Below, in pieces: positions 11,291 to 23,352 of a stretch of 64,000 nt of DNA; positions within the stretch are counted from its first letter, which is position 1, and each line of letters opens with the position of its first letter. Made by a program: the position numbers and the translations under genes. Below the pieces are notes generated by a model that was not told the DNA's origin, made no database searches, and saw only the letters and a program-made list of their open reading frames with translations. The stretch is from Gymnopus androsaceus JB14 (taxonomy: Eukaryota; Basidiomycota; Agaricomycetes; Agaricales; Omphalotaceae): positions 62,001 through 126,000 of the forward strand of contig ML769551.1 in NCBI GenBank assembly GCA_009733575.1, written 5' to 3'.

Positions 11291-13316
11291 TTAGTTGACC
11301 TTTGCATGTTTAGCTGGGTGCTCATCAATACCCTTGCCATTGTCCGCAACTTTGTACTTTCCAATCCCCAACCGCTGTTCATGCTCATCAATTGTCTCTG
11401 GGCCACCAAGAACTTTTTGAACGTGTTCTTGAGGGATACGATCTGGAGCCACTTCCGGCGTCCAAGCAGGATGCACAACATTATGCACGCCCACAGAAGT
11501 AGACGGCACAATCGCAAACAGAGGGACGTTCTCTTTCCCAATGCCTTTGATGTGTACCTCTGAAGTTTTAGCAGCCTTCTTCCATGGCTGGATTTTCCGC
11601 TTCTTGGTCTTTTTAACCTCAGCTTTTTCCGCCACTCCATCCGTTTGGGAAGCAAATGAAAAAACGTGATAGGCGCTCTGTGGCTGCGAGGGACTATTTG
11701 ATGATGGAGTGGGCAAAGGCTGAGTGGGACTATCCGATGATGGAGTAGGCGATGGACCAGGTGACGGAGGTAAAGGTGGCTGAGTAGGATCTCCAGGCAC
11801 TTCCGATCCGCATGATCCTGCAGGAGGCGCAGAATGTGCCATAGTGTCAGAAGCCGACAGGCCTCTCAGAACAGGATCAATGAGCTTGTCCGGAATAGTA
11901 GGAATCGACAGTTGGAGGGATAGTCAGTATTGGTGGACTAGGTGACAGAGGTGAAGATGGTTGAGTAGGATCTCCAGGCATTTCCGATCCGCTTGAACCT
12001 GCAGGAGGCGCAGAATGCACCATAGCGTCAGAAGCCGACAGGCCTCTCAGAACGGGATCAATGAGCTCGTCCGGAATAGTGGGAGTCAACAATGGAGGGA
12101 TAGTCAGTATTGGTTGAGATGTTGGAATCAACTCATCCACAATGGAAGGAGAAGGTGTTGGTTGAGGCAGAAGGATGGTTTGCTCTCCCACCAATGATGG
12201 AGCAGATTGAGACGGCAATGGCTGAGATGGTGGAGACAAAAAGCCATTCTGCTCCCTTTTAGAGGGAGACAACAATGGAGTCAATGCCAATGCACTACTG
12301 TTCTTAACCTTGGCTAAAGAAAATGTTAGTGATGTGGCAGAGAGAGCCTAAATCAACGTACGCATAGCTCTTCAAGCAAAAGACAGGAACAGATTGAGGA
12401 TTGAATCGTTGAAAGTAGGACAGGCTCGATCAAATTCTAGCCCAGTCACGCTCTTCCCATGGTGGCACCTTTTAGAACCAATTAGCAATGTTGAATAGAT
12501 CACTGCAATGAACGTAACTCACCCAAAGCTGCGCAGTTTCTGTGTCTTTGGGTCTCGAGTGGCACCAAGAATTGTGAGCACAATGGGTATCTTTCTTCCA
12601 ATGTTTGCTGCAAACTGGCCCAAGATATTTGGCAACGCCAAAAAAAATCTGTACACTTCGTTGAGCAACAATTCGAGCATAGTAAGTAAATAAAGACGTA
12701 CACGTCAAGGGTCTTTCCCTTCTAGCAATCGGTCTAGCCGCTCATCAGCATCTGACTGGTCTGGCTTGTCAGGCTGGTTTCCTTTGTCAGACTTGTTTGC
12801 ATCGTTAGCGGCACGTTCAGCAGCTTGGAGATCCTCAACTCATTTTTTGACTTCCGGGGAGGCAGATTCCCACTTTTCCTGGGCGGTTTGACGAATCACC
12901 TTCAAACAATTGCTCCTGGAAATCTTTGCATCCTCAGACTGGGCTGCAAGTGCCTCGATTTCGGCATAAACCTCCTCTCAAAAAGTGTCGTAGTATTCCA
13001 TGATGAAAAGTTCCAAAATTTTGTGAGCCCTTTTTTCAGGGTCAAGGTCATCTGCATCTTGACCTTCCACTGGAAACGCTGCAAGGTAATCCCTTTTGAT
13101 TTTTGGCCAAAAATCTGACAATTTGTTACAACTCTGATGACCATACAAATTGGGGAGACAATTTTTTAGCCATTCAACCTGAGCCGAGCTCTTTACAACT
13201 CGACTTGAGACGACCAAGCCAGCCTGCGGTTCCGATTTCTTCCAATCAGGGTTCGGAGCTTTAGGCTTTGAAGCTCTATTGGAGGATTTCGATTTAGATG
13301 ATTTTGATTTAGGCAT
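11291..13316 (-). pseudogene. Decayed multi-exon gene with Lys/Ser-rich N-terminus and proline-rich tandem repeats
   Basis: The minus-strand start MPKSKSSKSKSSNRASKPK (ATG at 13316) leads into EWLKNCLPNLYGHQSCNKLS and a conserved block including KISRSNCLKVIRQTAQEKWE. A further exon at about 12530-12680 reads ILGQFAANIGRKIPIVLTIL, with a GTGAG donor after LRSFG. The 3' part (12290-11291) is proline-rich with a tandem repeat SAPPAGSxGSExPGDPTQP, and ends KHAKVN. Disabling changes are TGA at 12978-12980 (TF*EEV) and 12840-12842 (KK*VED), both where Arg fits, and a one-base insertion near 11908 within the second repeat copy. The layout resembles uncharacterised Agaricomycete repeat-family proteins; no function is known to me. 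Exon boundaries in the middle are uncertain. Confidence 0.5.
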
Positions 13317-13522
13317 TACAATGCGCCTACAGGACCTACAGGCTGTATAGAATTGTAGACTTTTCGGTGGAGATGACAATCGAGCGCCAATGTGGATCTA
13401 GATTATATCTCGTCACATGGATCTATACAGCTGTGCTCATGTGAATTTCTTTGGTTTTAAAGCCAACTTTGAACTTTAAAATTTAACTCCAGTGTTTGTT
13501 TAACTCAACCTTCACTATCATA

Positions 13523-14703
13523 ATGCAACAGACTTCTCTTCCTCCTGCCTTATATGAAGCCATGTCCTCTCTCGTTCAAGCTTTAAACTCCATGGCATTG
13601 TCTAGCGGTATGTATTCCTGTCATTTCCCAACATTTAAATATTCATCTCATTCATTTTTTCATCTTCCCACAGGAACATCAATCGCTGCTCCCGGTACGG
13701 TTCAACATTTGATCTTTTTCCTTATGCCCACTCATTGATTACTTTCATAGGCCCCCACAAAATTCCTGCTGCAATTACTGGTACAGGCTCTGGCGCTTGC
13801 CTTGCAGGTATGTTAAAAATCCATTCCCCAGTCAACTCTCGCTAATCATTTATTTTATTCTTTCTTTCTCCCTATTCTTTCTCCTTACATTCACTCATTG
13901 ATTACTTTCCTAGGACATGATGAAAATCCCGCTGCGATTACTGGTACCGGCTCTGGCGCTCGCCTTGCAGGTATGTTTAAAATCCATTTCCCAGTCAACT
14001 GGCACTAATCCTCTTGTTTCTACCCAGCTTCAACTGGTCCAGCTAGCACTGCTAGCATCGCAGGTATGTCAAAACTCGTTTCCTATATAAAAATCTCTAA
14101 TTCATTCATTTTTATCCCAGGTTCTGCTATTCCGTTCACAGACACTAATGGTATGACAATGCTCCTTTGCCTCCAAAACTCTTGTTGATCCTTCTGTTTC
14201 TCGTCCAGATTTGGCTGCTGGAGGTATGTATCATGAATTCTTCTGTCTTCTATTTTTGCTAATTCGACTCTTTTTCCAGGCCTGACTATGACCGCAACAG
14301 TTGCTGGTACTGCCAAATGTATTTCCTATCTATCTGTCTCTAATGCATTCTTGTCAGGTGCTTCACAGGTCCCAGGTATGCTTGATCAAACTTTTCCAAC
14401 TGCCCGTTACTGATGACGGTTCACTACAGTTGAGTCCCCTTATGGCTGTTTGTGCCATTCTGCTGCACCCTCGACCTCAACGGTATGGTATGCCATTACC
14501 AAGGGATGCCGTGTCAGTGTTTATTCTTCCTGGTGAATAGAGCCCTTCCTTGCTCCTTTGATATCCACTAATTCGCCAATAGGGTGCTGGTTCAAGACGC
14601 TGTGTTGGGCTGTCATGCAGCCTATCACAAATTTGGCTCCCATGAGGAAGTGGAAGCATATTTTAATGATGCCCTCGCCAATCAGGTTGTTGCTGTTCTT
14701 TAA
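13523..14703 (+). CDS. Micro-exon gene, 11 exons, with C-terminal RNase H1 N-terminal/viroplasmin-like domain
   Basis: Exons inferred by eye: 13523-13607, 13674-13694, 13751-13807, 13914-13970, 14028-14063, 14121-14150, 14209-14223, 14280-14306, 14357-14374, 14430-14532, 14583-14703. All introns are 50-106 nt, begin GT (mostly GTATG) and end AG. Exons 2-9 are 15-57 nt, multiples of three, and all in phase 1, mostly splitting a Gly codon; the sum is 570 nt (189 residues plus TAA). The middle is low-complexity Gly/Ala/Thr/Ser. Exons 3 and 4 are near-identical (ITGTGSGA) and their flanking introns match too, so this is a tandem exon duplication. The last two exons encode VWYAITKGCRVSVYSSW, AVLGCHAAYHKFGS and EEVEAYFNDAL, resembling the small RNA/DNA-hybrid-binding domain at the N-terminus of RNase H1. 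Exon 8 could alternatively extend to 14318. No disabling mutation was seen. The structure is well supported; the domain match is inference. Confidence 0.75.
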
Positions 14704-15131
14704 TCTCTTGTAGAAAGTGTACACCACTATGAGCCTCTTCCCCACTCTCTGTCGTTTTTGTTGGACCCTCGTGTACTGCTTCTCTCTCTTGACTCTCTGT
14801 GTTTGTGATTGGTATTCCTGTCTTACTGCTGTCTTCATCGCTTATGTTTGCTTTGTTGTTTTTGCTGCCTGTATATCTGTTGTTATCTAGTCCTTGTAGT
14901 CACCAATATCTATCCATGCTCTGTTCTTTATTCTGTATATATCTGCACTTACTGCTTTGTTATTTATTTTTACGCTCAATCTCTGAATGATGCTTTCTTG
15001 AATTACTGAACTGGTTGATAAGTGAACAAGAAACATGCCAGTGTCTAAGCACTTACTACTTGTGCCCACTGGTTTCATGAAAGCATCTCTCCCGATTCTT
15101 CTGATTCTTTTTAATCTACAGTAACCAAGCA
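14704..15131. other. Intergenic, pyrimidine-rich
   Basis: Region 3' of the micro-exon gene. It is T/C-rich with short frames only and may contain its 3' end. No recognisable feature. Confidence 0.4.
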
Positions 15132-16475
15132 GGATAATCTCTCAGAGCGCCCCTCAAATTGGTAAGATTTTTTATTAAAAGAGCTACTGCAGCATTGGTC
15201 TGACGATTTCAGTGCACTCGGTGGTAAGTATCTACTTTGACTCAAAACACCTCCACCATTTCATCCCCAGTTCCTCCCATAATTTGCAGTAACCAAGGAG
15301 AATACTCTCTCAGGGTGACCCTCAAGTTTGAAGGAGTTTCTTTTCGGGAGTCAGTCTATACCATTGGTCTGACGAATCTGGCGCTACTCAAATCTGCTGT
15401 AAGTATCTTCTTCAATTTAAACTACAACATGCCCACCATCTCATCTCTGTCTCCTCCCAAAATTTCCAGTATCGATCTAAGGGGCTTTCTCAAGGCGACC
15501 CTTCAGTTTAAAGGAGTTTTATCAAGGAAGTTGGTCTACAACATTGGTCTGACAAATTCGGCGCACTCAAGTCTGCTGTAAGTAACTTCTTCGACTCAAC
15601 GTTTAACACATCCACTGTCTCATCTCTGTTTCCTCCGAAATTTTACAGTGTATATATAAGGGGCTTCCTCGAAGCGATGCTTCAATTTGAAGGAGTGTTA
15701 TTAATGGAGTCGGTCTGCAGTATCGGTCTGATGAATTTTGTGCACTTGCAATCTTATTCAAGTCTATGGTAAGTAACTTCTTCAACTCAACCTTTAACAT
15801 ATCCACCGTCTCATCTCTGTCTCCTCCCAAATTTACCAGTATTTATCTAAGGGGCTTTCTCAAGGTGACCCTCCAATTTGAAGGAGTTTTATTAAGGGAG
15901 TTGGTCTACAGCATTGGTCTGACGAATTCAGTGCACTCAAGTCTTTAACACATCCACCATCTCATCTCTGTTTCTTCTAAATTTTTTCAGTGTATATCTA
16001 AAGGGCTTCTTCATAGCAATGCTTCAATCTGAAGGAGTGTTATTAATGGAGTCAGTCTTCAGCATTGGTCTGACAAATTTCATGCACTTGCAATCTTATT
16101 CAAGTCTATGGCAAGTATCTTCTTCAACTCAAACTATAACACGTCCACTGTCTCATCTCTGTCTCCTGCCAAACTTTCAAGTATTTATAAGGGACTTCCT
16201 CAAGGCAACCTTCCAATTTGAAGTGGTTTTATTGAGGGAGTTGGTCTACAGCATCAGTCTGATGAATTCAGCTCACTCAGATTCTTACTCAAGTCCGCGG
16301 TATGTACCTTCTTCGACTGAAACTATAAAATGTCCACCATCTCATAATCATTTCCTTCCAAATTTCACAGTACTCATCTCATGGATTTCCTCATGGCGGC
16401 CCTCAAATTTGAAGCAGTTTTATTAACAGAGTCAGTCTGTAGCATTGGTCTGACGATAGATATTGACTCAACAAC
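15132..16475 (+). repeat. Eight tandem exon/intron-like units of about 190 bp
   Basis: Units start at about 15132, 15290, 15480, 15649, 15840, 15991, 16182 and 16371. Each has a pyrimidine-rich lead with CTCATCTCTGTCTCCTCCCA, an AG, a conserved block (TTTGAAGGAGT..., then CATTGGTCTGACGAATTC) and a GTAAGT donor after TCTGCT or similar. The spacing of 151-191 bp and conserved splice-like edges indicate repeated duplication of an exon plus its intron. The conserved block is open in several units (e.g. GVLLRELVYSIGLTNS), but frames vary and no full reading frame across units was established. It directly follows the micro-exon gene on the same strand. Confidence 0.65.
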
Positions 16476-16553
16476 CTTGATCATTTATACTTTCACAGGC
16501 TGCCTTCCACAGTCATTATCTGCCTCTCCTGCATCTCGCAACTACTGCTATCT

Positions 16554-17560
16554 ATGGTGGCCAAAAAATACAAAACAGCACAAGAAAAAAAACAGGCTAG
16601 AAGGGAAATCAACGCTTGTAACTATGCAAAGTACGTTTCTATATATTTCAGCATTCCAAAATTGTTCATTGAATGGATCTATCTAGGAATTGGTGTAAAA
16701 TCACCAAGCATAGGAAGCAAAAGTATGCTGACGCAGTGGAGAAGCAGCATAAGCAATTGACTACACAGTGTGTTTAACGATATTCTGGAAAGTAAGATGT
16801 TGTAGGCTTAATTGTCTTTCACTAGCCGCAAATCATCTGTGTCTAAGGAGCGGAAGGAAAACAATGTCGAAGGTCATCTCAGTCTCAAAAGGTGCACAGT
16901 CATATCTTTGCTCACAACAGCCATCGCACAATCAGCGATGTTCACAGCCCAAGGAACACCATGACTCATAAACCTAATGCCGATCCCAAGAAATGCGGGA
17001 ATTCTGAAAAACGCTCTCTGCCTCCATCTCATGTCACGCCAACTCACAACGACTCCAATGTGATCAATGAGATTGAATACCTTATGGACCATGGCCCAGC
17101 GAGACCTAAAGAGTGCGTAGTGTCTTTTTCTGTTTTATTTTCTTCTACTCATGTTCTATCATCTATGTTTAGACCTGTCACTGTATCTCAGCTAGCCTTC
17201 AAAAATGTCTGCGCTGTGTTCATGAACTACAAGGCGGTCATTGGTTCCGATTGGACATCAGGCTTTTTCAAATGATTGCATACGACCTATACAACAACTG
17301 GTGATGCAAAAGTCATGGTCCAAATGCAAGACCGTATGCAGAACCTCATCCATTGTATGGAACATTGACTTGCTATACTTGAGTTTGAGGCCATTGATGG
17401 AAACAATTCAATTCGCGTGGCGATGGGCAAAAATATGCATCGGCGATATGCTGGTAACGATGCGGACTTTGGAACGTTTTTGTGCAGCCGCTGCAAATGG
17501 CCCCAAAGTTCTGGTATATATGAGGACCGGTAGGCTGAGATGGTAACTGCTGTGTCAAGA
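16554..17560 (+). pseudogene. Decayed gene, basic N-terminus
   Basis: The start MVAKKYKTAQEKKQARREIN is followed by a GTACG donor and a next exon reading NWCKITKHRKQKYADAVEKQ. Further pieces at 16892-17112 (HSPRNTMTHKPNADPKK, NDSNVINEIEYLMDHGPARP) and at 17173-17400 (WFRLDIRLFQMIAYDLYNNW, then a TGA, then HGPNARPYAEPHPLYGTLTC) are separated by intron-like GTGCGT...TTTAG and broken by stops and frame changes. It looks like a DNA-binding or transposon-associated protein of the agaric repeat families, but I cannot name it. Exon joins are approximate. Confidence 0.4.
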
Positions 17561-17912
17561 TGTGTAAACATTGAATGTATATTTTTCACCCAATCGGTTA
17601 TACTCTGGCCCTTGCATTTTCAAACAAGAGGTGTGAAAAAAGCAAAATGGTTTTAAACAAGACGCAAATGTACAAATGGTAAGATTTGGTTGGGTAAGGG
17701 GATACAAAAAGGCGGTAAGGTGATACAAGAAGATGGTAAGGGCATACAAGATGAGCGACACTGAGCGATGCCAATGCAACAAGGTAACTAAGTAGTACAT
17801 GTTCGAATTTAAGCTTTAATGCTCAATGCAGAGTGATCTGAATATTCGGCCCAATGCTCACGAAGGGCCTATTTGTGTCAATTTTTGATTTTAAAGACAC
17901 AGGAACAGAGAC
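17561..17912. other. No gene recognised
   Basis: Short spacer between two oppositely oriented pseudogenes; it includes tandem-like GGTAAGG words. Nothing else seen. Confidence 0.4.
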
Positions 17913-18600
17913 TCACTCGTCTGGCGCAGGCGGAATTTCAGAAGGAAAATCTCCCAGCACCTCAATTACAAATCTCCACTGATGCATTTCGTCCCACAGA
18001 TTATAAGAAAAATGTCGAGGTGGCAGTTGATGTGTTGGCCAGATGTGGCAGGATGCGTTCAGACGGTCAAAAGGCATTTTGCGCCAATCGATCCAGCTAG
18101 GCAAAGCACCGTAGGGCTCCTGTTTACCTTTGACCCTAGCAGAACCATTCAGGGCGATATGGCGCATGCAGTCACCAGGGGAATTTCGTTCATTATGTCC
18201 TGTTGTGGAAGGTTTTAATCGTGATTTTGAGAACCAATTAGTTACTTAAATTGTACTTACCAACATCTCCTCTCAGATGAAGGCCAAGCGGTCAACAGGG
18301 CTGCCCTCCTTGACTGGCTTGACAGGCCAGACCTTCAACCATTGAGCCCTGACAACATGGGCATAAGCTCAGAGCTTCTTTCAACGACTTGGTTGATCAG
18401 GATCGCGGCAGATATGCTCAAAAGGCACCAAGATCGCCTCAACAAAAAGCTTCCACAATCTTGCTTTACACTCATTCTCAGGCAGAGGGGGTGTTGGTAT
18501 CATGAATATAGCTTTGGTCCCTTCACTGAAAGCTTGGTTAGTCGATACAGACCTGAAAACATCAATACTTACATTGTAAAATTTGTATCTGGAGAAATCG
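17913..18600 (-). pseudogene. Decayed gene of an uncharacterised fungal repeat family
   Basis: The minus strand encodes GTKAIFMIPTPPLPENECKA, LWKLFVEAILVPFEHICRDP, AQWLKVWPVKPVKEGSPVDR and, further on, QWRFVIEVLGDFPSEIPPAP. TGA stops at 18381-18383, 18369-18371 and 18273-18275 interrupt the frame, each at a position where Arg would fit the surrounding sequence. The pattern matches my memory of multi-copy Agaricomycete proteins of unknown function. No start codon or full exon set could be fixed. Confidence 0.45.
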
Positions 18601-19375
18601 CGATGGCACCGGTAAGAATTGCTTTTACAGCCTTGACAACCTCGCTTGGTTTGATTTTGAAATAAGCAAGCGGATTAGAGGACATGATGGTAAAGAAAGA
18701 CACGCTAGGATGCACTTACAAAATAAACTTGCTAGTTGGTGGCTTGAATTCAAAGTCCGTCCCGTGAAAATTGAACTCACGTTTTCGAGTCGGTAATCAG
18801 TAAAGCTTAAATTCGTTGCAATCAATAGAATCCAGATATCAAAATCATTCAAGAAAAATTGTTACAAGAAATAGTACTCCTACTATATAAATGTGAGCAG
18901 ATCAATAAGTATTGATTTTTAGTAGAGTTTAATCCACGGAGATTTTTCCTTGTCTGCCCCATCATTGAATTCATCATCACTGTTGCCTCCATATTCTCAA
19001 AGGTGCTATAAATATTTCTCTTGGTCACTCTGCAGGATTGAATAAATGGAGGCCAGAATTATTTCAGGAAAATAGTTTATAAATAATAAAGTTTCCCGCC
19101 ACAGATTCCCACCAAAAAGGAATACAAATCCCTCCCAAAAAATAAAAAGAAAAAGAGTATCTTTTCCATATATAATCCTGGCCAAAATAACTCCATGAAA
19201 TCTCATCAGCATTCCACTAGGAAAAAAAGGTCAATTCCGCTGGGTAACTTGCCACAATTCCTTTTGAAAAAGGAATAAAAATTAATGGTCTTTTCCACTG
19301 GGAATACATGGTCTTTTCTGCATGTAAAAGGTCTTGTTTTTTCCTGATCAAAATCTTTGTTGAACTGGTCGTTCT
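18601..19375. repeat. Non-coding; 19040-19345 is an inverted copy of 29895-30180
   Basis: About 300 bp here matches, in reverse orientation, the sequence at 29895-30180 (shared words include AGGGATTTGTATTC and GGCCAGGATTATATA). Both copies are non-coding. Their class is unknown; ends were not resolved. Confidence 0.6.
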
Positions 19376-19513
19376 TACATCTAAAGATAGAATACCTCAA
19401 TATAATAATGCCAACCCATCTGGTTAATGTCCTGTTTATCATGTATATACTATTGAAAATGCAATGTCAGCATGATAAGAGTGCCCAAAGCTCTGTTTGT
19501 ATTAGTATTACTG

Positions 19514-21655
19514 TACCGTTTCAAATTTAAGTTCAGTAATGCGTAACGCGGTGATACGCCAATTTTTCGGCTAAGGCTAGAACTGCGCAGAACCAATAAT
19601 CCTAGGTTCTGTTAGTAACAAAACACGGTCAATAAGAGAACTATAGTGAGCCCAAGCTGATAGTTAAAATCTACCAAGGACCTATTCTACCCAAGAGGTT
19701 GCAGAGTAACAGTACGCACAATGGTACCATACTTAACTTTGTGAATGCACCTCAATCAAAGTCCTATGCACGGTATGGTGTAGCGAGGCAAGCTTGTTGG
19801 ATAACAAGTTGCTGACTGAGGCAGATAAACGAGCCCACATACCAGTTATACTAGGCTAGGTCATTGAAGGATATACCCAAGGGGTCGAAGTCTTAACGAG
19901 GCATTGCTTCCGTGATCAGCTCACCGAGGAGTCTACATGACACATCAAGTTTATTAAACAAAGCAAGGTGGTCCGAGATGAGGAAGTACCATAATGGGTG
20001 CCCTCAAAGTTGACGCTCGCTGGAAAGCACGCCAGGCAGATAGCTGCGGCAATCCAATGCGGCCACATGACCCACTTGCTGTAGCTACTTCTAGAGCATC
20101 GGAAGGACCAAGGAGTGTTTCTATCCGAGCCTCAGTGTTTTACCAAGATCCATATGCTACCATGCATTTAGACTCAAGACCACGCGGAACTAGAGATAAT
20201 AACCAGTCTCCCATTGGCGAGGAAAACATAGAAATACTTCCGAGGGCTGTTCTGCTAAAGGAACTGGTGAGCCTTGTAAAAAGGCAAATGACTCGAGTCT
20301 GATTTGGACCAAAAATCCCAAAAGTCAACCCAATCGAGGAAGACAAACGAACGAGCAGAAACGTCGAGCAAAACCATAGTATACACGCATATATGGACAT
20401 TATTTATCTTTTTCTATTTTACTTACTCTGTTTCATCCTATCTCGCTCAGTTTCTCTCATTTTCCTATTTTATTATATCTCACTCAGTATATAAGGGTAG
20501 CTATTCTATCTCAGAATAACAAGTTAGACTTGATACCTGAAACACAGTTCTATCTTAGGACCTGTAGTGATTCGTACACACTCAGACGTGTCTGCATTGT
20601 CCTCTACAACCTTTGAAATGGGTGGCCTTCTTCTAACCTTGATAATACTGAGGCTGTTCATTCTACTTCCTGGCTATTAAGTCGAGCATTTCTGGTTTTC
20701 ATCTCAAAGAGAGGTCACATCAGTCTTAGGACCGCAGGTGGAGCCTAATGTGCACACCTCGATGAGCCCGTTGTTGATTAGGAAGGTCTTGGACCCAAGT
20801 GTCGGCTTGGTCTAGTTTTAGGGAGGAAGCTTCTCGGAGTGTTACCTAGCTTTACCAACAAATTCTACCCTTGCCCGCTCTTCACTGAGTTTGTTAAAAA
20901 CACCTACTCAAGTGACTTGCGCGGCGGTCATATAAGCTTGTTAGGTAAGTCACAGGTTTCCCTGAAAGTTGGAGTATCATTGCGCGGCGATGTAAAGGCT
21001 CCCGAGATATGCTAAGTTGTTTGTTGAGTTGGTGTACTTGACCCGTGCTTGGGTATTTCACCTCGGATACGCAAAGTCGTTTGTTGAGTCGGCGTACTTG
21101 ACTCGTGCCTTGGTGTTCATGTGGATACGCAAAGTTGTTTGTCGAGTCGGCGTACTTGACCCATGCTTTGGTGTTTGCTTTCCCCTCGATTAGTTCAGCA
21201 TGTTGTTGTACATTAGTGGGCTTTTCAAAACCTCCCTCCAAATATAAACCTTGTTCATCTTGCACTGTCTGTGCCACTGTCAAGTGCTTTTCTCTTCGGA
21301 TCAATTAGTAGTCGAGGGAACCTTTGACAACCTCCTTCCTCACATTAAATTAAACCTTTTGGATTGTATCTGATTGGGGTGATTGTTGTTTGGTTGGTTT
21401 TCATACCCAGCACAAATCTAACTCATCAGCGGGGTGGTGAACTGGTGTAATTTCCATCTTTGTAACACGTAACATTAGCCTCTGAACTCAATTTTTCGGC
21501 GCTTATGGGCCAAATTTGGCGGCCGGCTATGCCAGCCACCATAAATATGAACTCAACTGTACTAAATTTGCAAACGTAATGCCGCCTGACGGTGGCTGAA
21601 CTATGAACTGAATAGGTCCAAGGCATAACGCATAACATCTGGTGAACTTAAATTC
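19514..21655. mobile_element. Mariner-like non-autonomous element (TA TSD), itself split by a solo LTR
   Basis: Termini CTGTACCGTTTCAAATTTAA and the inverted CTGTATAGTTTTGAATTTAA are flanked by TA. The homologous MITE at about 39000 shows the empty site (GTATTAATTTGC). The 19552-21428 portion is a separate long solo LTR. No transposase was found. Confidence 0.7.
19552..21428 (+). mobile_element. Long solo LTR (about 1.9 kb), plus orientation
   Basis: Begins TGATACGCC, ends CTCATCA, with GCGG duplicated on both sides (19548-19551 and 21429-21432). A homologous copy in the opposite orientation lies at 55940-57938. A TATA-like AGTATATAAGGG near 20490 gives the direction. Around 20995-21170 there are three tandem copies of an about 57-bp unit (GTTTGTTGAGTCGGCGTACT), where the other copy has one. 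An open frame at 19994-20302 (MGALKVDARWKARQ) is not clearly conserved and was not called a gene. Confidence 0.65.
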
Positions 21656-21826
21656 AAAACTATACAGTAATTTGCACAGATTTAAACTCATGCAAGGCAG
21701 TTTAAGTAAATTTCAAAAATTGAATGCACCATGAACTGACACTGATTTAAACTGTGCATCAGTGCAACCTTCAGCAGTGCATTTTCCAGTGCAATCTAAT
21801 GCAATTCACAATTTATTTGCAGTTCA

Positions 21827-22137
21827 TGTTGAGTTATTTTCTCTCTATATACACATTGATGGTCACTTACTATACAAACATGGACCAAGTAGGTGTACGG
21901 ACTCTTACTTATCTAGACTGACTTCCATATATAGAAGTTACCCCTATTTGTACATTACTTATTCAGCTACATACCAACGGCACACCTCAGATGCTTACGA
22001 CCATCTTCCGGCGCTGAGGTGAGCCCCGATACCTTACTTACTTATTAGTTTACTTACTGACTACTTGTATCAGACTTATACCGTTATTCTATAGGTCCGT
22101 CAGCGCGATAGATACTCGCTGAGCTTGTATTACAATA
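21827..22137 (+). repeat. Copia-1 5' LTR
   Basis: 311 bp, starts TGTTGAGTTATTTTC and ends TTGTATTACAATA (a non-canonical TA rather than CA end). It contains a TATATA-rich segment near the start. Confidence 0.85.
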
Positions 22138-22172
22138 GGTTATTGGGCCCCGAGAACCCACTGTGACCTGCT

Positions 22173-23352
22173 GTGTCTCGTAACTACAATGCTATGTCCT
22201 CCGTTTCCCAAACAGGTGGTTTGTCCGATGAAGAAGACAATACCACTGAAGCCCCTATTCAGCCTACACCCTCAGACCCGATTTCCACTCGCATCCGAGC
22301 AACTGCGACCGCTAAAGCCATCAGTCCAAACCCCTTCATTGCCCCTGCCAAACCTCCTTCGAACCAGCAGACCAATACCCAGAAAACAGACCATTTCGCG
22401 CAGGTACCAAAATTAGCCCCTAAAGGGACGAACTTCCTCGCATTCAAGGAACGATGGCATATTGCCATCACCGCTGCTGGTTTTCACCACCTCTTTGACC
22501 CAAACTTCATTCCTCCAGTCAATCCACCAGATCCGTTAGACGCTGGCTATGTCAACGAATTGACCATATACCATGCGTATACAAGGCTCGAAAGTCAAGC
22601 CCATTCCCTCTTACTCTCTTGTCTTGATGACCGCTTGATGAGAAAAGTGACCAAGGGATCAACTCGAGTCCTGGATATTTGGGTGAAGTTAGTGGAACAG
22701 CTGCAGGTAAAATCAGAAATTGCCATTTCGGACATGAAGTCTGAATGGGAACAACATACCTGCAACCCGAAAGTTAATCTTGTGGACTTCCTCAGTGGAA
22801 GATCAAGAAATGGTTGACAAAATAGAAGGTGCTGGCGGAGAGGTATCTGACAGCAAATTCAGGGTGCATATCTTGAAGGTGATTCCAGCTGCGTATAAGG
22901 ATTATATCAATACAATGCTGGAAATGGCAAATCGGACAAGGACTCACCTGCCTACTGACGATATAATTGACATGCTTGAACGCCATTGGCGTTACAAGAA
23001 CCCCGAGAGCCGATCCAGATCTGCAAAGTCCGACTTGAAGGATGTAGCTTTGGCAGCCGAACCCAGTACACCACCAGTGGGTAGCTTCGGAAGCTCCCTC
23101 CCAGGTCCCTGTCGTGGTCATGGTTGCGGTTGCGGCGGTAGCGTTTCTGGCCAGAACTCCCACTCACACAAGGGCCCCTGTTGTTACAACTGTAATGAGC
23201 ATGACCACTTCGCACGGAAGTGCAAGGCACCACGCAAACCCAGAACGCTGAAGGTAGAAGAAAAGAAGGCTGAGGGAGGCTCTGCTAACGTCGTAGACGA
23301 AACCACCGATTCTGATGACTCAATTGAATGGATCTACTTCGTCAGGTACTGA
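22173..23352 (+). pseudogene. gag: Copia-1 gag (frameshifted)
   Basis: Starts MSRNYNAMSSVSQTGG. The gag core (GTNFLAFKERWHIAITAAGF, RVLDIWVKLVEQLQVKSEI) runs to about 22790, where a frame change occurs. It continues as DSKFRVHILKVIPAAYKDYI and reaches a CCHC zinc knuckle, CYNCNEHDHFARKC, at about 23184-23225. A second frame change lies near 23330. Gag packages the element RNA into cytoplasmic particles; the knuckle binds nucleic acid. Confidence 0.8.

Noticed and set aside
19994..20302. 102-codon frame inside the long solo LTR
   Set aside because: Not preserved as a frame in the homologous copy 55940-57938; likely chance.
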